A stretch of DNA of 64,000 nt, from assembly GCF_902362185.1 (NCBI RefSeq), contig NC_044498.1:39262536-39326535 (forward strand), written 5' to 3'. Made by a program: the position numbers and the translations under genes. Position 1 is the first letter of the stretch. Every line of letters begins with the position of its first letter. The notes beneath the pieces were generated by a model. That model saw only the letters and a list, made by a program, of their open reading frames with translations. It was not told where the DNA came from and did no database searches. The stretch comes from Chanos chanos. Lineage: Eukaryota > Chordata > Actinopteri > Gonorynchiformes > Chanidae. Below, piece by piece: positions 27,297-39,266 of this stretch.

Positions 27297-29805
27297 TCAC
27301 AAAGGACCTGTCCTCTGTAGTTCCTCACAGCTGCGCTGGTGGACACGCATGTGTTCTATGACACGATACTGCCTAGAAAAGGTCATTGGACACTGCGGGC
27401 AGGAATAGGGCCGTACACCCAGGTGAGAACGCATGTGCCTGTTAAGAGAGCCGCGTTGGCTGAAGGCTCGCTCACACATGCTGCACTGATACGGCTGTGT
27501 GACCATGGTCGCAATGTTGACACGCTGCTGAGAAGCGCTGAGGTCGTTGGACATGCCTGCAGTCTGTTTGGCTGGGATGTCCAATTTCGTTGTATAAGTC
27601 ATCTCAGTCTCATAAGAGAAGTCCTTGATATAAGGATTGGCGGTGACCACTGTATATGTCCTGCTATCATCAGAGTCGCTCGAGTCAGCTATACAGTGAC
27701 TTTCGGTCGAAAGATAATGGTACTTTAGCTGTCCATGATAGGTGCTTGTATCATATTTCATTTGGCCTGAGATGTCATACATCTCTTCATGATCATTCTT
27801 AATATGTAGTGGTTCTGAACTTTTACTCCCAATCTTAACAGCTGTAGATGTTTCCACATTTGTATGTTCATAAGAGCTCTTCTGTCCTTTGGTATGAGCT
27901 AGCTCATTCCATGGATTTGAACCTGAAGCACTGTTTTTATGAATTAATTCATTTGTTTCAGCACAGTTGGCATCAGTCTCACTTAAATGCAATGGACCTG
28001 GTATTTCTGTGCGATCTTCTGAACAGAAGTCTCTGAATAAATGACACTTCTCATCTTCAACAGAACTATTATCAGCATTACATGTGTTTTTTATGTCAAA
28101 GGCTTCTAAGGTAAAATTTACAAAATTTTCCTGTTTGTTTAATTCACCATGGTTTAAGGTACCAGTGTTCCCATTGTCTGTAACATACTTGAATGCTTGG
28201 TTCCCATCATCATTTTTGGTGTTCAGTGTCGCACTAGTCCTTAAGTTTTCAACAGGTTTGGTTTGTGATCTGTCAGCTTTTAAACCAATAGAATTTTCAT
28301 AGTGATGACAATGATGCTCTTCTGAAAAACCAGTTGGAAATTCATCTACAAGGGTGTTTGAGATGACAGACTGAATCTCTCTTTCATTCGGCTGTGCTTC
28401 AACAAACACTTCTTCATTCCAGTGTTTCTTCTCTTGTGTATTAGGAAGGATTTCACAGAGTTCCAAGTCAACGTTTTGGCCACTGTCTTTAGAGTATGTT
28501 TGTGGCTGTAGCTGAAAGGTGTTGTGTCCTGCTGCACTTGCATGGCATATAACAGGGACAGCTTCACAACTTGAACATGATGACACAGGTTTGTTATGTG
28601 GGTAAATGGATGAAGAAAAGGGGTTCCCTTCAATGAGCTTTCTCTTTTTATTGGGCTCACTGGTGTCTGAAAGACATAAAGAAGATAGAATTAAGGAAAT
28701 TACAATAACTGCCACACACTCCTCAAAAGGAAGCATGTGATAAAAAAGACAAATATTTGGTTATATTCAGTCAGCTGTTAAGCATTAATTATATATGCTT
28801 TGCTACACACATGGCATGATTGATAAGATGACATTATGAAACACTCGGGGCAGGTATCTATATCACTGCATACCCAGATTTAAGTAATGCAGCATTAATA
28901 CTTTGATGTTGCATAATCTCTTGAATGCTTGAATAAAATGGTAAGAATAGTTGAGGAAATTCAACATAATAGTTCATAATTTAAGTCCTATAAGCCCCTT
29001 ACCAGCTTCCTTGGTCTCAGAGAATGTATTTTGCCTGTATGTCAGCGCTTGTTGCAGATCCTCCATTTGAAAATGAATGGCTGCGGAAAGCACCAAGTCC
29101 TCGTGGCTTTGTGGGGGTAGAGTCCCCATATAGATATAATCCAAAAGGAAATTTAGTGTTTCGGAAGAGAGGCAGGGGTGTTCCAAATCCAGCATACTCC
29201 CATGACTTGGAAGGATAGATGCAAAGACTGGACTGGAGGCAGCTAGGACATTTTTATGGGCCAAGAAGAGCTTCCCAGGGTTGATATGTAGTTGTATAAC
29301 ACAGTCACAAAACTGTCCCATCTCTCTTTGTAAATTCAACTCTTTCAACAGAGCATGGGCATGATCACAGTCTGTAAAGGAGTGACTTTTCCTCTGCATT
29401 TGAAATGAGAAAAAATACAGTGAACGTGTAGAACATTTAAGCAGTCGTCTATACAGTTCATTTAAATGATCTCTAAATAACTCATTATAAAAGCTCATCT
29501 CTAAATAACTTAATGTGCAACTGGAGATTTGGTTGGTTTACTCATAATTGGTGAACAGATGGAAGTGTGCCTAGGAAATGGTAATATAAAAATGTTTAGC
29601 AACACAGAGCATGCACTATCCATTTTTCCATGAATACAAAATAAGTACCATACAGTGTTAGTCAGTTTGAGTTCGTCAGTAAATCCGTAGTACATTATTG
29701 CCTTGCATGACAAAAGACACAACACAAAACACTCCTGTGAACTTAAGATAACGTCACCCAAGATGACAGGCACGTGCGTGCAAGGATGGCATTACTTACG
29801 TTCAT
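27297..29805 (-). CDS. BTB domain protein with two C2H2 zinc fingers (ZBTB type)
   Basis: This is a probable sequence-specific transcription regulator. Coding exons on the minus strand are 29800-29805 (ATGAAC only), 29003-29393 and 27297-28666, which join in phase to 588 aa. The BTB/POZ domain spans about residues 14-120 (LLKELNLQREMGQFCDC, then FLAHKNVLAASSPVF, YIYMGTLP), the dimerisation and corepressor-recruiting module of this family. A long acidic, Ser/Thr/Asn-rich spacer with no recognisable domain follows, with a basic KKKRK-like patch at its start. Two C2H2 fingers lie at the C terminus: YQCSMCERAF..HMRSH (about 525-547) and YSCPQCPMTF..HMRVH (553-575), joined by a TGEKP-like linker, LGVRP. 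I cannot assign a numbered ZBTB orthologue. The start exon is inferred from the perfect donor ATGAAC|GTAAGT and matching phase, since exon 2 has no ATG before the BTB domain except one inside its acceptor. Confidence 0.88.
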
Positions 29806-31057
29806 CTTGAAAACAATCCTAGAACAACTTTTAAAACCGTTTTACATGGGAAACTGTAATAACAGCCAAAATCAGAACGTTATATTCCAAGTGAACCGCT
29901 ACGTGCGTTTTCATTCGGGAAACTGTCACACGCTTTTTCTTGTACGAGCCCGACGTGACATCTCTCAGTAGCTGCTTTTAGGGAGTCCCTGTTGTGACGT
30001 CAAAGTCTCCGTGTCCGTGTAAGGTAAGACCCAACCCACACTGTCCTACCAGTATCCCCTCATGTTCCATTAGGCTGCGAAAGCTCCCCCGTGACGTTTT
30101 GTTGACAACTCCAGAGGAGCAGTGCTACCACGTGCTAATCACACCAGTACTGTGAATGGAGTATGGGTAGTTCTGCACCCTTTAGGAGCTCTCTGGAGAC
30201 GTTGATAACAAACTAGCTCGTACACTTATTAGGACTTCTGACAGAAATACTTTGTTTTAGTTGCAGCAGATCGGTGAATGTGAATGCACCTTTTCTCCAA
30301 GAAACTGAGAACTCAAGCAATTCAAATTATTAAAATAATTTGTTTCAGAATGAAGATGGACAGCAGTGTTTAATATCAGTTCATTTCGGTATATTTTACA
30401 AACGCATATGAGTATCATCAAAGTGACTATTAGCAGTAATAGTAGTAGTAGTAATCATAGCATTAATAGTGGAAGTAGTAGTGCGAAGAAGCCATTCATT
30501 AAAAAATCTTAAAGTAGTAAGTGACCCGGGCAAGATCACATGCTGTGCCCAAAACAGTTGCCTAGTTGTAGTGCCCCAGTTACTGACGTGATGGTACGTG
30601 CGTTTCCACTTGGACGGCGGCAGACGCTAAAACACACGTACCGCCCAGAGCAAGGCTCAAACAAACATCTGACTGGTGTGTTACTGTTCCAGCTTTAGGT
30701 GCTTGTGACTGTAAGCTTAGCCAACTGTCTCCTATTATTAGACGGCTGAAAATTAACCCCAAACATCAATGTGTTGCCCTTCAGGAAAGACAACATGACC
30801 AAAACATAACACAGTCGAGGCAAAAATGGTGTGGCTAAAAAAATGAATTTCAACACTGTGCCGATAATATCGACAGTGTAGAAACTGTATAAATGTTGGC
30901 CCAAAATATCTGTGAACATTACGCGAAACTCTCAATGGTCCCTTCGGCTTGCCGTAGGGACATGCGTTATGCGTTGCTGTACGCAGTTACTCTTTCCTTT
31001 CTACCGTCTGATCCCGTGGCATCTGGCTGTGTCTGCCCGTGGGAGAATAAAGAGATA
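29806..31057. other. head-to-head intergenic region, BTB gene and ddx21
   Basis: This 1.25-kb divergent promoter region is richer in CpG than its flanks. It contains a perfect CRE palindrome (29995-30002), an E-box CACGTG (30129-30134) and a short run of AGT triplets near 30430-30480. No coding exon is visible. Confidence 0.6.
29995..30002. promoter_or_regulatory. CRE palindrome (CREB/ATF site) upstream of the BTB gene
   Basis: TGACGTCA, the full CREB/ATF palindrome, lies 190 bp upstream of the BTB gene start codon. Half-site-like ACGTGAC and GTGACGTTT are nearby. A perfect 8-mer in a CpG-enriched promoter is more convincing than a random hit, but function is inferred. Confidence 0.5.
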
Positions 31058-34000
31058 ATGCCGTCGAAGATATTTGACTGTACCGACAGCGTTGTCCAAG
31101 GAGAGAATGTGGTCAGCGGCATGGAGATAAGCGAAGAGAACAAAGTAATGGTAATGATCATTTTAAATAGACACTATTTAGTGTAGCTACTTAGCCAGGT
31201 GGCGAAAATCTAGCTAGCTAACTAAGCCAGTTAGCATCATGTAGCGGTAGCACTCTACGGTGTGCCACAGAATACTAGGGGATTTAATTCCCTTACAGCT
31301 TGCCACTGTTGCAGGATCCATTCTTTGAGCATGTACTTTTTCGTCCTTATGAAAAATCTCCGATGGATGATTTTGAGAATGTATAACTTAAGAATGTTCG
31401 AGTTTGCATGCATTGCTAATAATATGTCCACGTGCACATGGGCCGCTGTTGCTTTTCACGTGACCTACTGACAAGCTGAAGCGTGTTGACGCTAAGCCTT
31501 GCTACGGTACAGCCACTCAGATATGTCGCTTTTCCTCTGCATGGTACCGGCTCGACTCGAGTCGACTCTACTCGCTTTTGTCGCTTTTCCGTTAGGCCAA
31601 TCTAGTACCTGGTATCTGGCATCCGCTACTATTTTTCGTACCTACTCCGTCGTGTTCCCAAGCAAGCTGAGTAGTACCAAACGTACCATAACGTGAAAAC
31701 ACTGCAGACTACTGATTGGTCAGAGTGTCATAACAGTTTGACTGCCATTCACAGTTTCACCAGATTTTGATGTACTGGTGAACGTACTTGCACTATACAA
31801 CCTGAATTAGCTGTCGGTTTGTTATGTCTTGATTTCTTACCACTGAAAGTGCATTGAACTTTTATTGTAAATTGCAAGCTGAGATGTGTTGGTTTAAGAA
31901 TACTCGCTATTCTCTGCTGTAAGTCGCGTTTGCTAAATGACTACATGTAAATATAGACATTGTTTTTGGTCTTTGCCTCAGTGTTAGTTCGCCTTGACAT
32001 GTAACGGTATTTGTACTGGTAAGGGCTGCGTGTAAATAATGACCTTAGCATTGCTGATAATGTGTTCTGTGGTGTCCGCAGAAGAAAAAAGCAAAGGATG
32101 GAAAGATCAAGAAGAAGAAAACTACCATAGCAGAAGAAACAGATGAGTGCACACCTCCAGCTCCCAAAAAGAGAAAAAGTGAAAAAATGAACACAGCCAT
32201 GGGGGACCTGCAAGAGTCCACTGATGTCAACGGAAATCTTGAACAGAGACCACTTTTAATGAAAAACAAATCTCTTTCTAGTGAAGAGCCCAGCAGTGAC
32301 TCATCAAATGACCAAATCAGTGAGGTAGCAATGTCTTTCTTTATCATGAATATTTCTGCTCAGTTTTTTTTTTTGTAGTTTATTCAGAGTTGTATGTAAT
32401 TTCCTCTGGCAGAAGACCAGTCCTTTTATTTGTCTGTGTGGTATATTGATATGTATTTGTTTGATCAGAACTCCTTGTCAATGTTTCCAATCAAACCAAA
32501 TCTAACAATCTCCCTCCCATGAATTTAGAAGAAGAAAAAGAAGAAAAAGATAAATTCAGGGGACACTATAGCCAATGGAGTAACAACAGAATCTCTTAAG
32601 ATCAACGGAGAGATCAATGGACATTCCGCAGAGACACCAGCACAGTCAAGTGAGGACTCAAGTAGTGACAGTGAAAAAGAATTGGTAGGTACCTGCTGTT
32701 TTGAGTTCAGTTATTCCTTTTGAAATGAATGCATGAACTCATCATTTGAAATCTTAGTTTACCTAAATTAATGGCTACAACAATGGCGCATTTTGCTTGT
32801 TTGTTATGCTATTTATTTATTTAATTTATTTATGTGCTTACTTATTTACCTATTTACTCATATTGAAGACCCCAGAGCAGAAGGCAGGAGCGTTTTCAAA
32901 TTTCCGAATCTCTCAGCAGACCATCAGATTACTTCAAGGTATGGACTCATTCACAGCTGCGACAGCCATTTTGGTACTATTCAAGGCATTGTTGTTGTTA
33001 AGCATGTTATGATGTTTCCATGACAACAGCTCTGTCTTCTTGCAGCACGCGGTGTGACATACTTGTTTGACATTCAAGTTAAAACCTTCAACGCAGTATA
33101 TGATGGAAAGGATGTGGTGGGACAGGCCAGAACAGGCACAGGAAAAACATTCTCTTTTGCCATCCCATTGGTGGAGAAACTGTTGTCTGGGCCAGAAGAC
33201 AAGAGAAGAGGCAGAGCCCCAAAGGTGTGTGACTTGCCATCGGGCTGACATTTCATTGGAAAACTGAAATTTCCAGAGAAACGATCATCTTTTTGACAGT
33301 GATCTGTCTGTGCATCTATTGCTTATTCGAATAATAGATATTTAGAAGTGGTAACAAATCTTGGCTCAAACAATAAAATGTACACATGACATTAGAATTT
33401 CAGCAAACTCGACTAAGTGAAAACCCATCAGATTACAAGTTTTGATTGATTGTTATTACTACCTATGATAATACTACTACTACTACCACCACTACTACTG
33501 CTAATAATGTTTTATACTCATAGGTTCTGGTTCTTGCACCTACCCGTGAGCTTGCCATTCAGGTAGCTAAAGACTTCAAGGATATCACCAAAAAACTCTC
33601 TGTTACCTGTTTCTATGGAGGAAGCTCTTATAATCCTCAAGGTGAGTTTTTTTTCTCCCTTAATCACAACAAATTGAACTGAAAAATCACACTTTCCACA
33701 ACATGAAATTTGAATCCATGTTCGGATATGTTATCTACTTTATGTAGCGTTGATTATAGCAGCACCATTTATAATATGCTAACTAATCTGATGATTGCCT
33801 GATAATTTTACCCACAATACAAACATATTTTTTATAATATGCTAACTAATCTGATGATTGCCTGATAATTTACCCACAATACAAACATATCATGTTCCTT
33901 GCATCAGTTGATGCAATCCGCAGTGGTATCGATGTACTGGTTGGAACCCCGGGTCGCATTAAAGACCACCTCCAGAACAACAAACTGGACCTGTCTCAGT

Positions 34001-37000
34001 TAAAACATGTGGTTCTGGATGAAGTAGACCAGATGCTTGACATGGGCTTTGCTGAACAAGTGGAAGAGATCCTAGCTACCTCCTACAAAAAAGGTAACAA
34101 ACAGAAACGCGATGTCAAAGCAATAGCTTCCAATGACGTAGGCTTTTCTGTGACCGGAGCAAATACATTTTGCACTAAAACAAAAAAAAAACAGTGTCCT
34201 TATTGGATTTCAGACAAGCTCTATTGAACATCCATGTGTTCAAATGTGGAGTTATACAGTGTTCAGGTTTTTTTCTCACTTCACCGGACAGTACAACTTG
34301 TTTGTTTTCTAATATGAAATCAGAATACTCCTGTTGTTATTCATCATATCGATGAGTAATAACATGAATAGCAAAGCATTAGTGGTTTGGAATAAAAAAA
34401 AAACATGAACATGTTCTTATGAGGAAGTTCTCAACTCAATAATTCATTTTTCATATCATATGGGCTTTTGAGACTAAAAGCCTGTGTGAACATGTTTTCA
34501 GGTAGATAGATTGCCTGTGTTTTTTGTTACCGCTGGTAAAGCCCCATTAAGCTTAAAAATCTTGAATGAGCTGATTCTTTGTTTCAGACTCTGAGAGCAA
34601 CCCACAGACCCTGCTGTTCTCAGCCACCTGTCCTCCTTGGGTTTATGCAGTGGCCAAGAAATACATGCGGCCGCAGTATGTACATGTGGATCTCATTGGC
34701 AAAAAGACCCAGAAAGCTGCCACTACCGTTGATGTAAGACTTTTTTTTGAGTAAAAACAGCTTCTAGTGGTAACAAGTGCTTTAGGACTTATAATGATGG
34801 AATTAATCTCACATTTTGAGGCTGTTTGGCTCCATTTTGATGAGGTAGACCTTAAGCAACCTTGAAAGACTCTGATGATGAACTGCTCTGAGTGTACAAA
34901 GATATCAAGTAACTTCTGGTCTGACCGGTTTTGGAAGATTGAAGTGAGTGTTTATCTGCACAGATATCTCTTCCAAAGAAACTCGTGAACTTTTTTTGCA
35001 CATGTTTGTGTGTGCGCGCACGTGTACGTGTGTGTGTGGGTGAGTGTGTGTTTGCCAGTCACTATGGCACCTGGGTTTTTCCCGTTTTGAGAGTTACACA
35101 GAATTGAACCTGCATTTAAATTGTTGTTCCTCATACATCATGTAAGGTTCCCAGTTTTCAAGGATTAAACAACTGCCAGACAGCCTGAGCACATAATGTA
35201 AAGAGTAGCTAAGTGGTTTGATAAAAACTTGCATCCTTATTACGATATTGCGCGCGTTAGATGCTACATTCAGTTGTTTATTGGTCGAGGTGCACAAACT
35301 GACAGTGTATCAAAACACTCCGAGTACACATCAAAACAAACTAGTTACAGTGTTGGGGTGAATGCTGGGATAGCTTCAAAACAGACTTTGCACATGTAAA
35401 ACAGAAAGTGAAACTGTATTTGTATATAACCAGTTCTGTCTGTCGAAAGGCGCGTGCCCTCCCTTTTGTAAAATTTCCCTCCATATTGTCAGTTGATGAC
35501 AGATGTGACTGTCTTGCGTATATCATTTAGAACTTTTGTTTGATTTTTTTTTTTTTTTTTTTTGTCTAGTAGAATCCTTCAGTATCACTGTGTAACTGCC
35601 ATATCCATGCTGCACTCTGTGTCTGCAACCTCTACAGCCAACATAACTTTACCTTGTTTTTACTTAATATTTTCCCAATGCAATTTAATCAATGGCATAA
35701 CTAACATGCCCCCAACACATAACTGTGCATTCCTGATGTCTTTCTTTCTGAATAGTCAAACATATGACCCTGTTTATGACTTACAATAGTGCTCTATTAG
35801 TGGTACTGAAATGAAGCTTTGAAAAAGGCTGTAAGAACCATTCGATAATTGAACAGTCAGTCGCGCACATTAAAACAAGCTACAAAAACTGTTTGACCCA
35901 GTTACAACTGGTATGTTTCAATATTGATGGGCTTGTCTTCCACCTACAAAAGTAAAACCTGCAATCCTATGGAAAATAGCAGTCATTTTATCTTGCATTT
36001 CTCCTATGTCCTTTGTCCTCTAGCGATTTGGTAGAGTTTCTGTCTAAACAACATAGGCTTTGTATTTGGAATGGTGAGTACAGAAGATCTGAGAATACGC
36101 CTTTTCTGACTAGACTTTCATTTGTCTTTCCCCCCAGCATCTTGCCATCGCCTGTCACTGGTCCCAGAGGGCAGCCGTCATTGGTGATGTCATACAAGTG
36201 TACAGTGGCAGCCATAGCCGCACCATTGTCTTCTGCGAGACCAAGAAAGAAGCCGGCGAGCTGTCGCTGAGTAGCTCTATCAAACAGGTCCACTATAAAA
36301 TACATAAACCATATTATTCAAAAAGTGTCAACGAAGGATCTCTTGTTTGAATCTTGTCATTATTCTTATTTTTCCACGGTCATTTTTGAACAGAGTGCTC
36401 AGTCGTTACACGGAGACATTCCACAGAAGCAAAGAGAAGTTACTCTGAAAGGATTCAGGAACGGGACCTTTGAGGTCTTAGTGGCCACAAACGTTGCTGC
36501 CCGAGGCTTAGATATCCCAGAAGTCGACTTGGTCATACAGTGTTCACCTCCTAAGGTACAACTTCAGGGCATCAGTTCTCTCTTTCCATCTTTAATATGT
36601 CGAGTTTTGTTATGCAAGCCCAATGTTATGAAGCTAAATTACAATTTGTTGTTACTGATGTTACAGTCCTGTTATTGAAAGATAATCTGAAGTGACAGTT
36701 GCTTTTATCCCTGTTTTGAACATATAGGATGTTGAGTCTTATATTCATAGAGCTGGGCGAACCGGGAGAGCAGGCCGAACTGGCGTATGCATCTGTTTCT
36801 ACCAACGCAAAGAGGAAGACCAGCTCAGATATGTGGAGCAGAAAGCTGTGAGTCAACACCGACCAAGAACACACACTGACTACACACAAATACATCTCCA
36901 AAAAAAGCATGATTGAAACCTAATGAGCTTTCTTTCACTATGTTCATCAGGGAATCACATTCAAGCGTGTTGGAGTTCCAACTGCCAATGATATCATCAA

Positions 37001-38637
37001 ATCTTCTAGTAAAGACGCTGTCAGGTAATTAACTCTGGGAGGGAAAAGTAAACATTCCGATTACCTTTTGAGCTACATGACCTCTGTGCTTACAAAAACA
37101 TTGTTTTCTATGGAAGGTACTTGGATTCCGTGCCAGCCGCGGCTATTGAGTATTTCCGTGGAGCTGCTGAAAAACTAATCGAAGAACGCGGTGCAGTGGA
37201 AGCCCTGGCAGCAGCTCTAGCTCACATATCTGGAGCTACCAGTTTAGAGCAAAGATCTCTTATCAACTCTGATGCCGTAAGTGCGTGTTTGTGTGTGTTA
37301 AAAAAGAATCGCTGTCACGCTCTTGGTCACGGTGAATGATGGCCGGGTTACTCTAAATCACTTCTTGACGCGGACACAGAAATCCTTTATGCGGGCATAA
37401 ACACAACAATTTCCTTTGATCTCCAAGAGGATTAGTCCGCCTAAACATCCTTCACTTGTGTAACACACATATGTTGTTATGTTTTCCTTGTTTTATGACG
37501 TTTTCTTGTTTGTTTTTTAGCTCTTTCCTGGTCAGACATTTGAACTGTCCCTGCCATATATATAAAAAGAACAAGTAATTTAAGAGTACACAAAGTGAAA
37601 CTGTCTTGTGTTACTGTTGGGTGTGAGTGGACCCCTGACCGCCTCCGTGTCCTCACAGGGCTACACCACCATGATACTGAAGTGCTCACAGGAGATGCAC
37701 AGCATCGGTTATGCCTGGAGGGGTCTTAAGGAGCAGCTCGGCGAGGAGATTGATAGTCAGATTCAACGCATGACCTTCCTTAAAGGCAAAAAGGTGAGTC
37801 AATTGGAGTAAAGTGTCTCTCTTACTGCAGAGAAAGATACCATTACTATGTTTTTTTTTTTTTTTAAACCAGTCTGTGGTTTGTTGTTTTACAGAAGAGT
37901 GTTGCAAGGGGGAGGGGGGGAAGGGTGTTTGGTTTTTGTTTTTTGGGGTTTTTTTTGAGATGCTCTTGCCAAATAATTTCTTTCTTTCTTTTAGGGTGTT
38001 TGTTTCGATGTCCCCGTTGATAAAGTGAAAGGGATCCAGGTATGCTTACTCTTGTTGGGTTATTTTACTTTTTGAGATTGTTGTTCTTGCACAACCTGAA
38101 GTTAAGTGTGAGTAGCGTGCAGAAGCCTATTTGTAAATGTATAGTTTAAGAAAACATGGAAATCAATTTACCAAACTTCATTAAACTGCAGTTTCACTTT
38201 GAAAGTATCACTTTTCACTAAGCTAGCCAGTCGAATTAAGCAGGGATGAGTCTGCTGCATCAAATTTCACCTCCACTGTCAAGTGATGGATTGAGAACAA
38301 CACCCAGATACTCTGTCTTACTGTGGTCAGGAGTTTACAAAGTGCTGTGTCAATTTTTTTTCGAATGTTGGGGGTGGGTACTCCACAGGAGGTCTGGCAA
38401 GATGGTCGGCGCTGGCAACTGTCCATGGCCATGGAGCTCCCAGAGTTGGAAGAGAGCATGCGTAACCGAGGCGACCGGGCATCGGGTGGATTCGGGGGTC
38501 GCGGCGGAGGCAGGGGCGGAGGCCGCGGAAGCTTCAGAAACAGCAACGGCAGCTTTAACAACAGGAGAGGACGGGGCGGCCGAGGAGGAGGAGGAGGAGG
38601 CGTAAAACGCAGCTTCAGCAGAGCGTTCGAGCGTTAG
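31058..38637 (+). CDS. ddx21: nucleolar DEAD-box RNA helicase DDX21
   Basis: DDX21 is an ATP-dependent RNA helicase of the nucleolus that links Pol I/II transcription with rRNA processing. Sixteen coding exons in phase: 31058-31150, 32082-32324, 32529-32684, 32869-32938, 33046-33224, 33524-33641, 33908-34093, 34588-34733, 36138-36287, 36394-36555, 36728-36847, 36951-37024, 37117-37276, 37659-37793, 37995-38039, 38389-38637, giving 761 aa (human 783). Lysine-rich N-terminal repeats with acidic Ser patches precede the core. Motif I is ARTGTGKT (215-222), motif II DEVD (324-327, typical of DDX21/50 instead of DEAD), motif III SAT (360-362) and motif [10 protein letters not shown] (508-515). The GUCT domain includes GVCFDVP and WQDGRRWQL. 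The tail is rich in RGG/GRG. The MPSK start matches the family's MPGK. DDX50 is the nearest alternative, but the RGG tail and the C-terminal KRSFSRAF fit DDX21. Confidence 0.97.
31429..31462. promoter_or_regulatory. pair of CACGTG E-boxes in ddx21 intron 1
   Basis: CACGTG occurs at 31429-31434 and 31457-31462, 28 bp apart, within 300 bp of the first exon. MYC-target ribosome-biogenesis genes commonly carry intron-1 E-boxes, so binding by MYC/USF factors is a reasonable inference. Confidence 0.4.
31538..31745. repeat. dispersed fish repeat, MITE-like
   Basis: The segment starts GGTACCGGCTCGACTCGAG, continues with GCTTTTCCGTTAGGCC and TAGTACCTGGTA, and ends with CACTGCAGACTACTGATTGGTC. I recognise this as a widespread short repeat in teleost genomes, probably a non-autonomous DNA element. 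The left end contains an imperfect TCGACTCGAGTCGA palindrome. Family and exact ends are not certain. Confidence 0.4.
31915..31957 (+). repeat. SINE/LINE 3'-tail remnant
   Basis: TAAGTCGCGTTTGCTAAATG followed by ACTACATGTAAAT matches the common fish retroposon tail (TTGGATAAAAGCGTCTGCTAAATG, with TAAATGTAAATG after it) except for a gap in the middle. It is a short fossil end in ddx21 intron 1. Confidence 0.5.
33473..33505. repeat. (ACT)n trinucleotide run in ddx21 intron
   Basis: About 33 bp of ACT units with two ACC interruptions, about 20 bp before the acceptor of exon 6. Confidence 0.85.
33768..33890 (+). repeat. 63-bp tandem duplication next to a ddx21 3' splice site
   Basis: Two nearly identical 60-bp copies lie at 33768-33828 and 33831-33890 (start-to-start period 63). 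They differ by one T in a T run and by the spacer. Each carries TGCTAACTAATCTGAT, which contains a good branch-point-like sequence (CTAAC). The second copy ends 17 bp before the exon beginning at 33908. Confidence 0.95.
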
Positions 38638-38749
38638 ACATCGTCACGCACTCTCACTTCTCAGACTGTTCCCAGCCCCACGGCTGGTGTGTGCTGGTTT
38701 TTTGTCTTTTTTTTTCTTTTTTTTGGCCTGGCCTTTGGGGAATCTACAC

Positions 38750-38943
38750 CAGTGGTTCTCAACTCCAGTCCCGAGGGCACCCCTGTCCTGCACATCTTTG
38801 TTTTAACTCAGGACTGACACACTTGATTCTGTTGATCAGTTAATCATCAAGCCCTTGATTAACTCCATTAACTGTGGCAATGAAGAGTTAAAACAAAGAC
38901 GTGCAGGACAGGGGGCCCTCAGGACTGGAGCTGAGAACCACTG
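38750..38943. mobile_element. non-autonomous hAT-like DNA transposon (MITE), 194 bp
   Basis: The left end reads CAGTGGTTCTCAACTCC and the right end is its near-perfect inverse (ending GAGAACCACTG). The inverted repeats extend about 60 bp on each side, including TTTGTTTTAACTC at the inner edge. An 8-bp target duplication flanks it: ATCTACAC (38742-38749) and ATCTACAG (38944-38951), seven of eight matching. The 8-bp duplication and CAGTGGTTCTCAA ends are typical of hAT elements. There is no transposase; it lies in the ddx21 3' UTR. Confidence 0.9.
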
Positions 38944-39222
38944 ATCTACAGCATTCTACCCCTGGAAAGTTGCTCCCCAAAGCAGTCTTATTCTGAGCTA
39001 ATTGCTTTTGCAATTGCATATATATGTAACTATTTGTATAAGCCCATTCACATGAATGAGATACATTTCATTAAAGTGGTCTCAATGCAAACACTTGCTT
39101 TGTTTATATTTTGTTCATAAGGAGATAAAGATTACATCAAGACATATTTGCACATAACTGAATTCAGTGACTATTTCTGAAGTGTTGTTCTCATAAATGA
39201 ATTAACTTGTCACTGGTATGAT

Positions 39223-39228
39223 AATAAA
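39223..39228 (+). promoter_or_regulatory. ddx21: candidate ddx21 poly(A) signal
   Basis: AATAAA about 590 bp after the ddx21 stop codon and beyond the MITE. A weaker ATTAAA lies near 39070. Confidence 0.55.
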
Positions 39229-39266
39229 ATATTGTACAAAAGCATTATATGGAGTAAAATAGAAAG

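Noticed and set aside
30893-31057. Extended N terminus of ddx21 starting at 30893
   Set aside because: The frame is open, but the extra 55 residues are Cys-rich and unlike the family, while MPSK at 31058 matches the known MPGK start.
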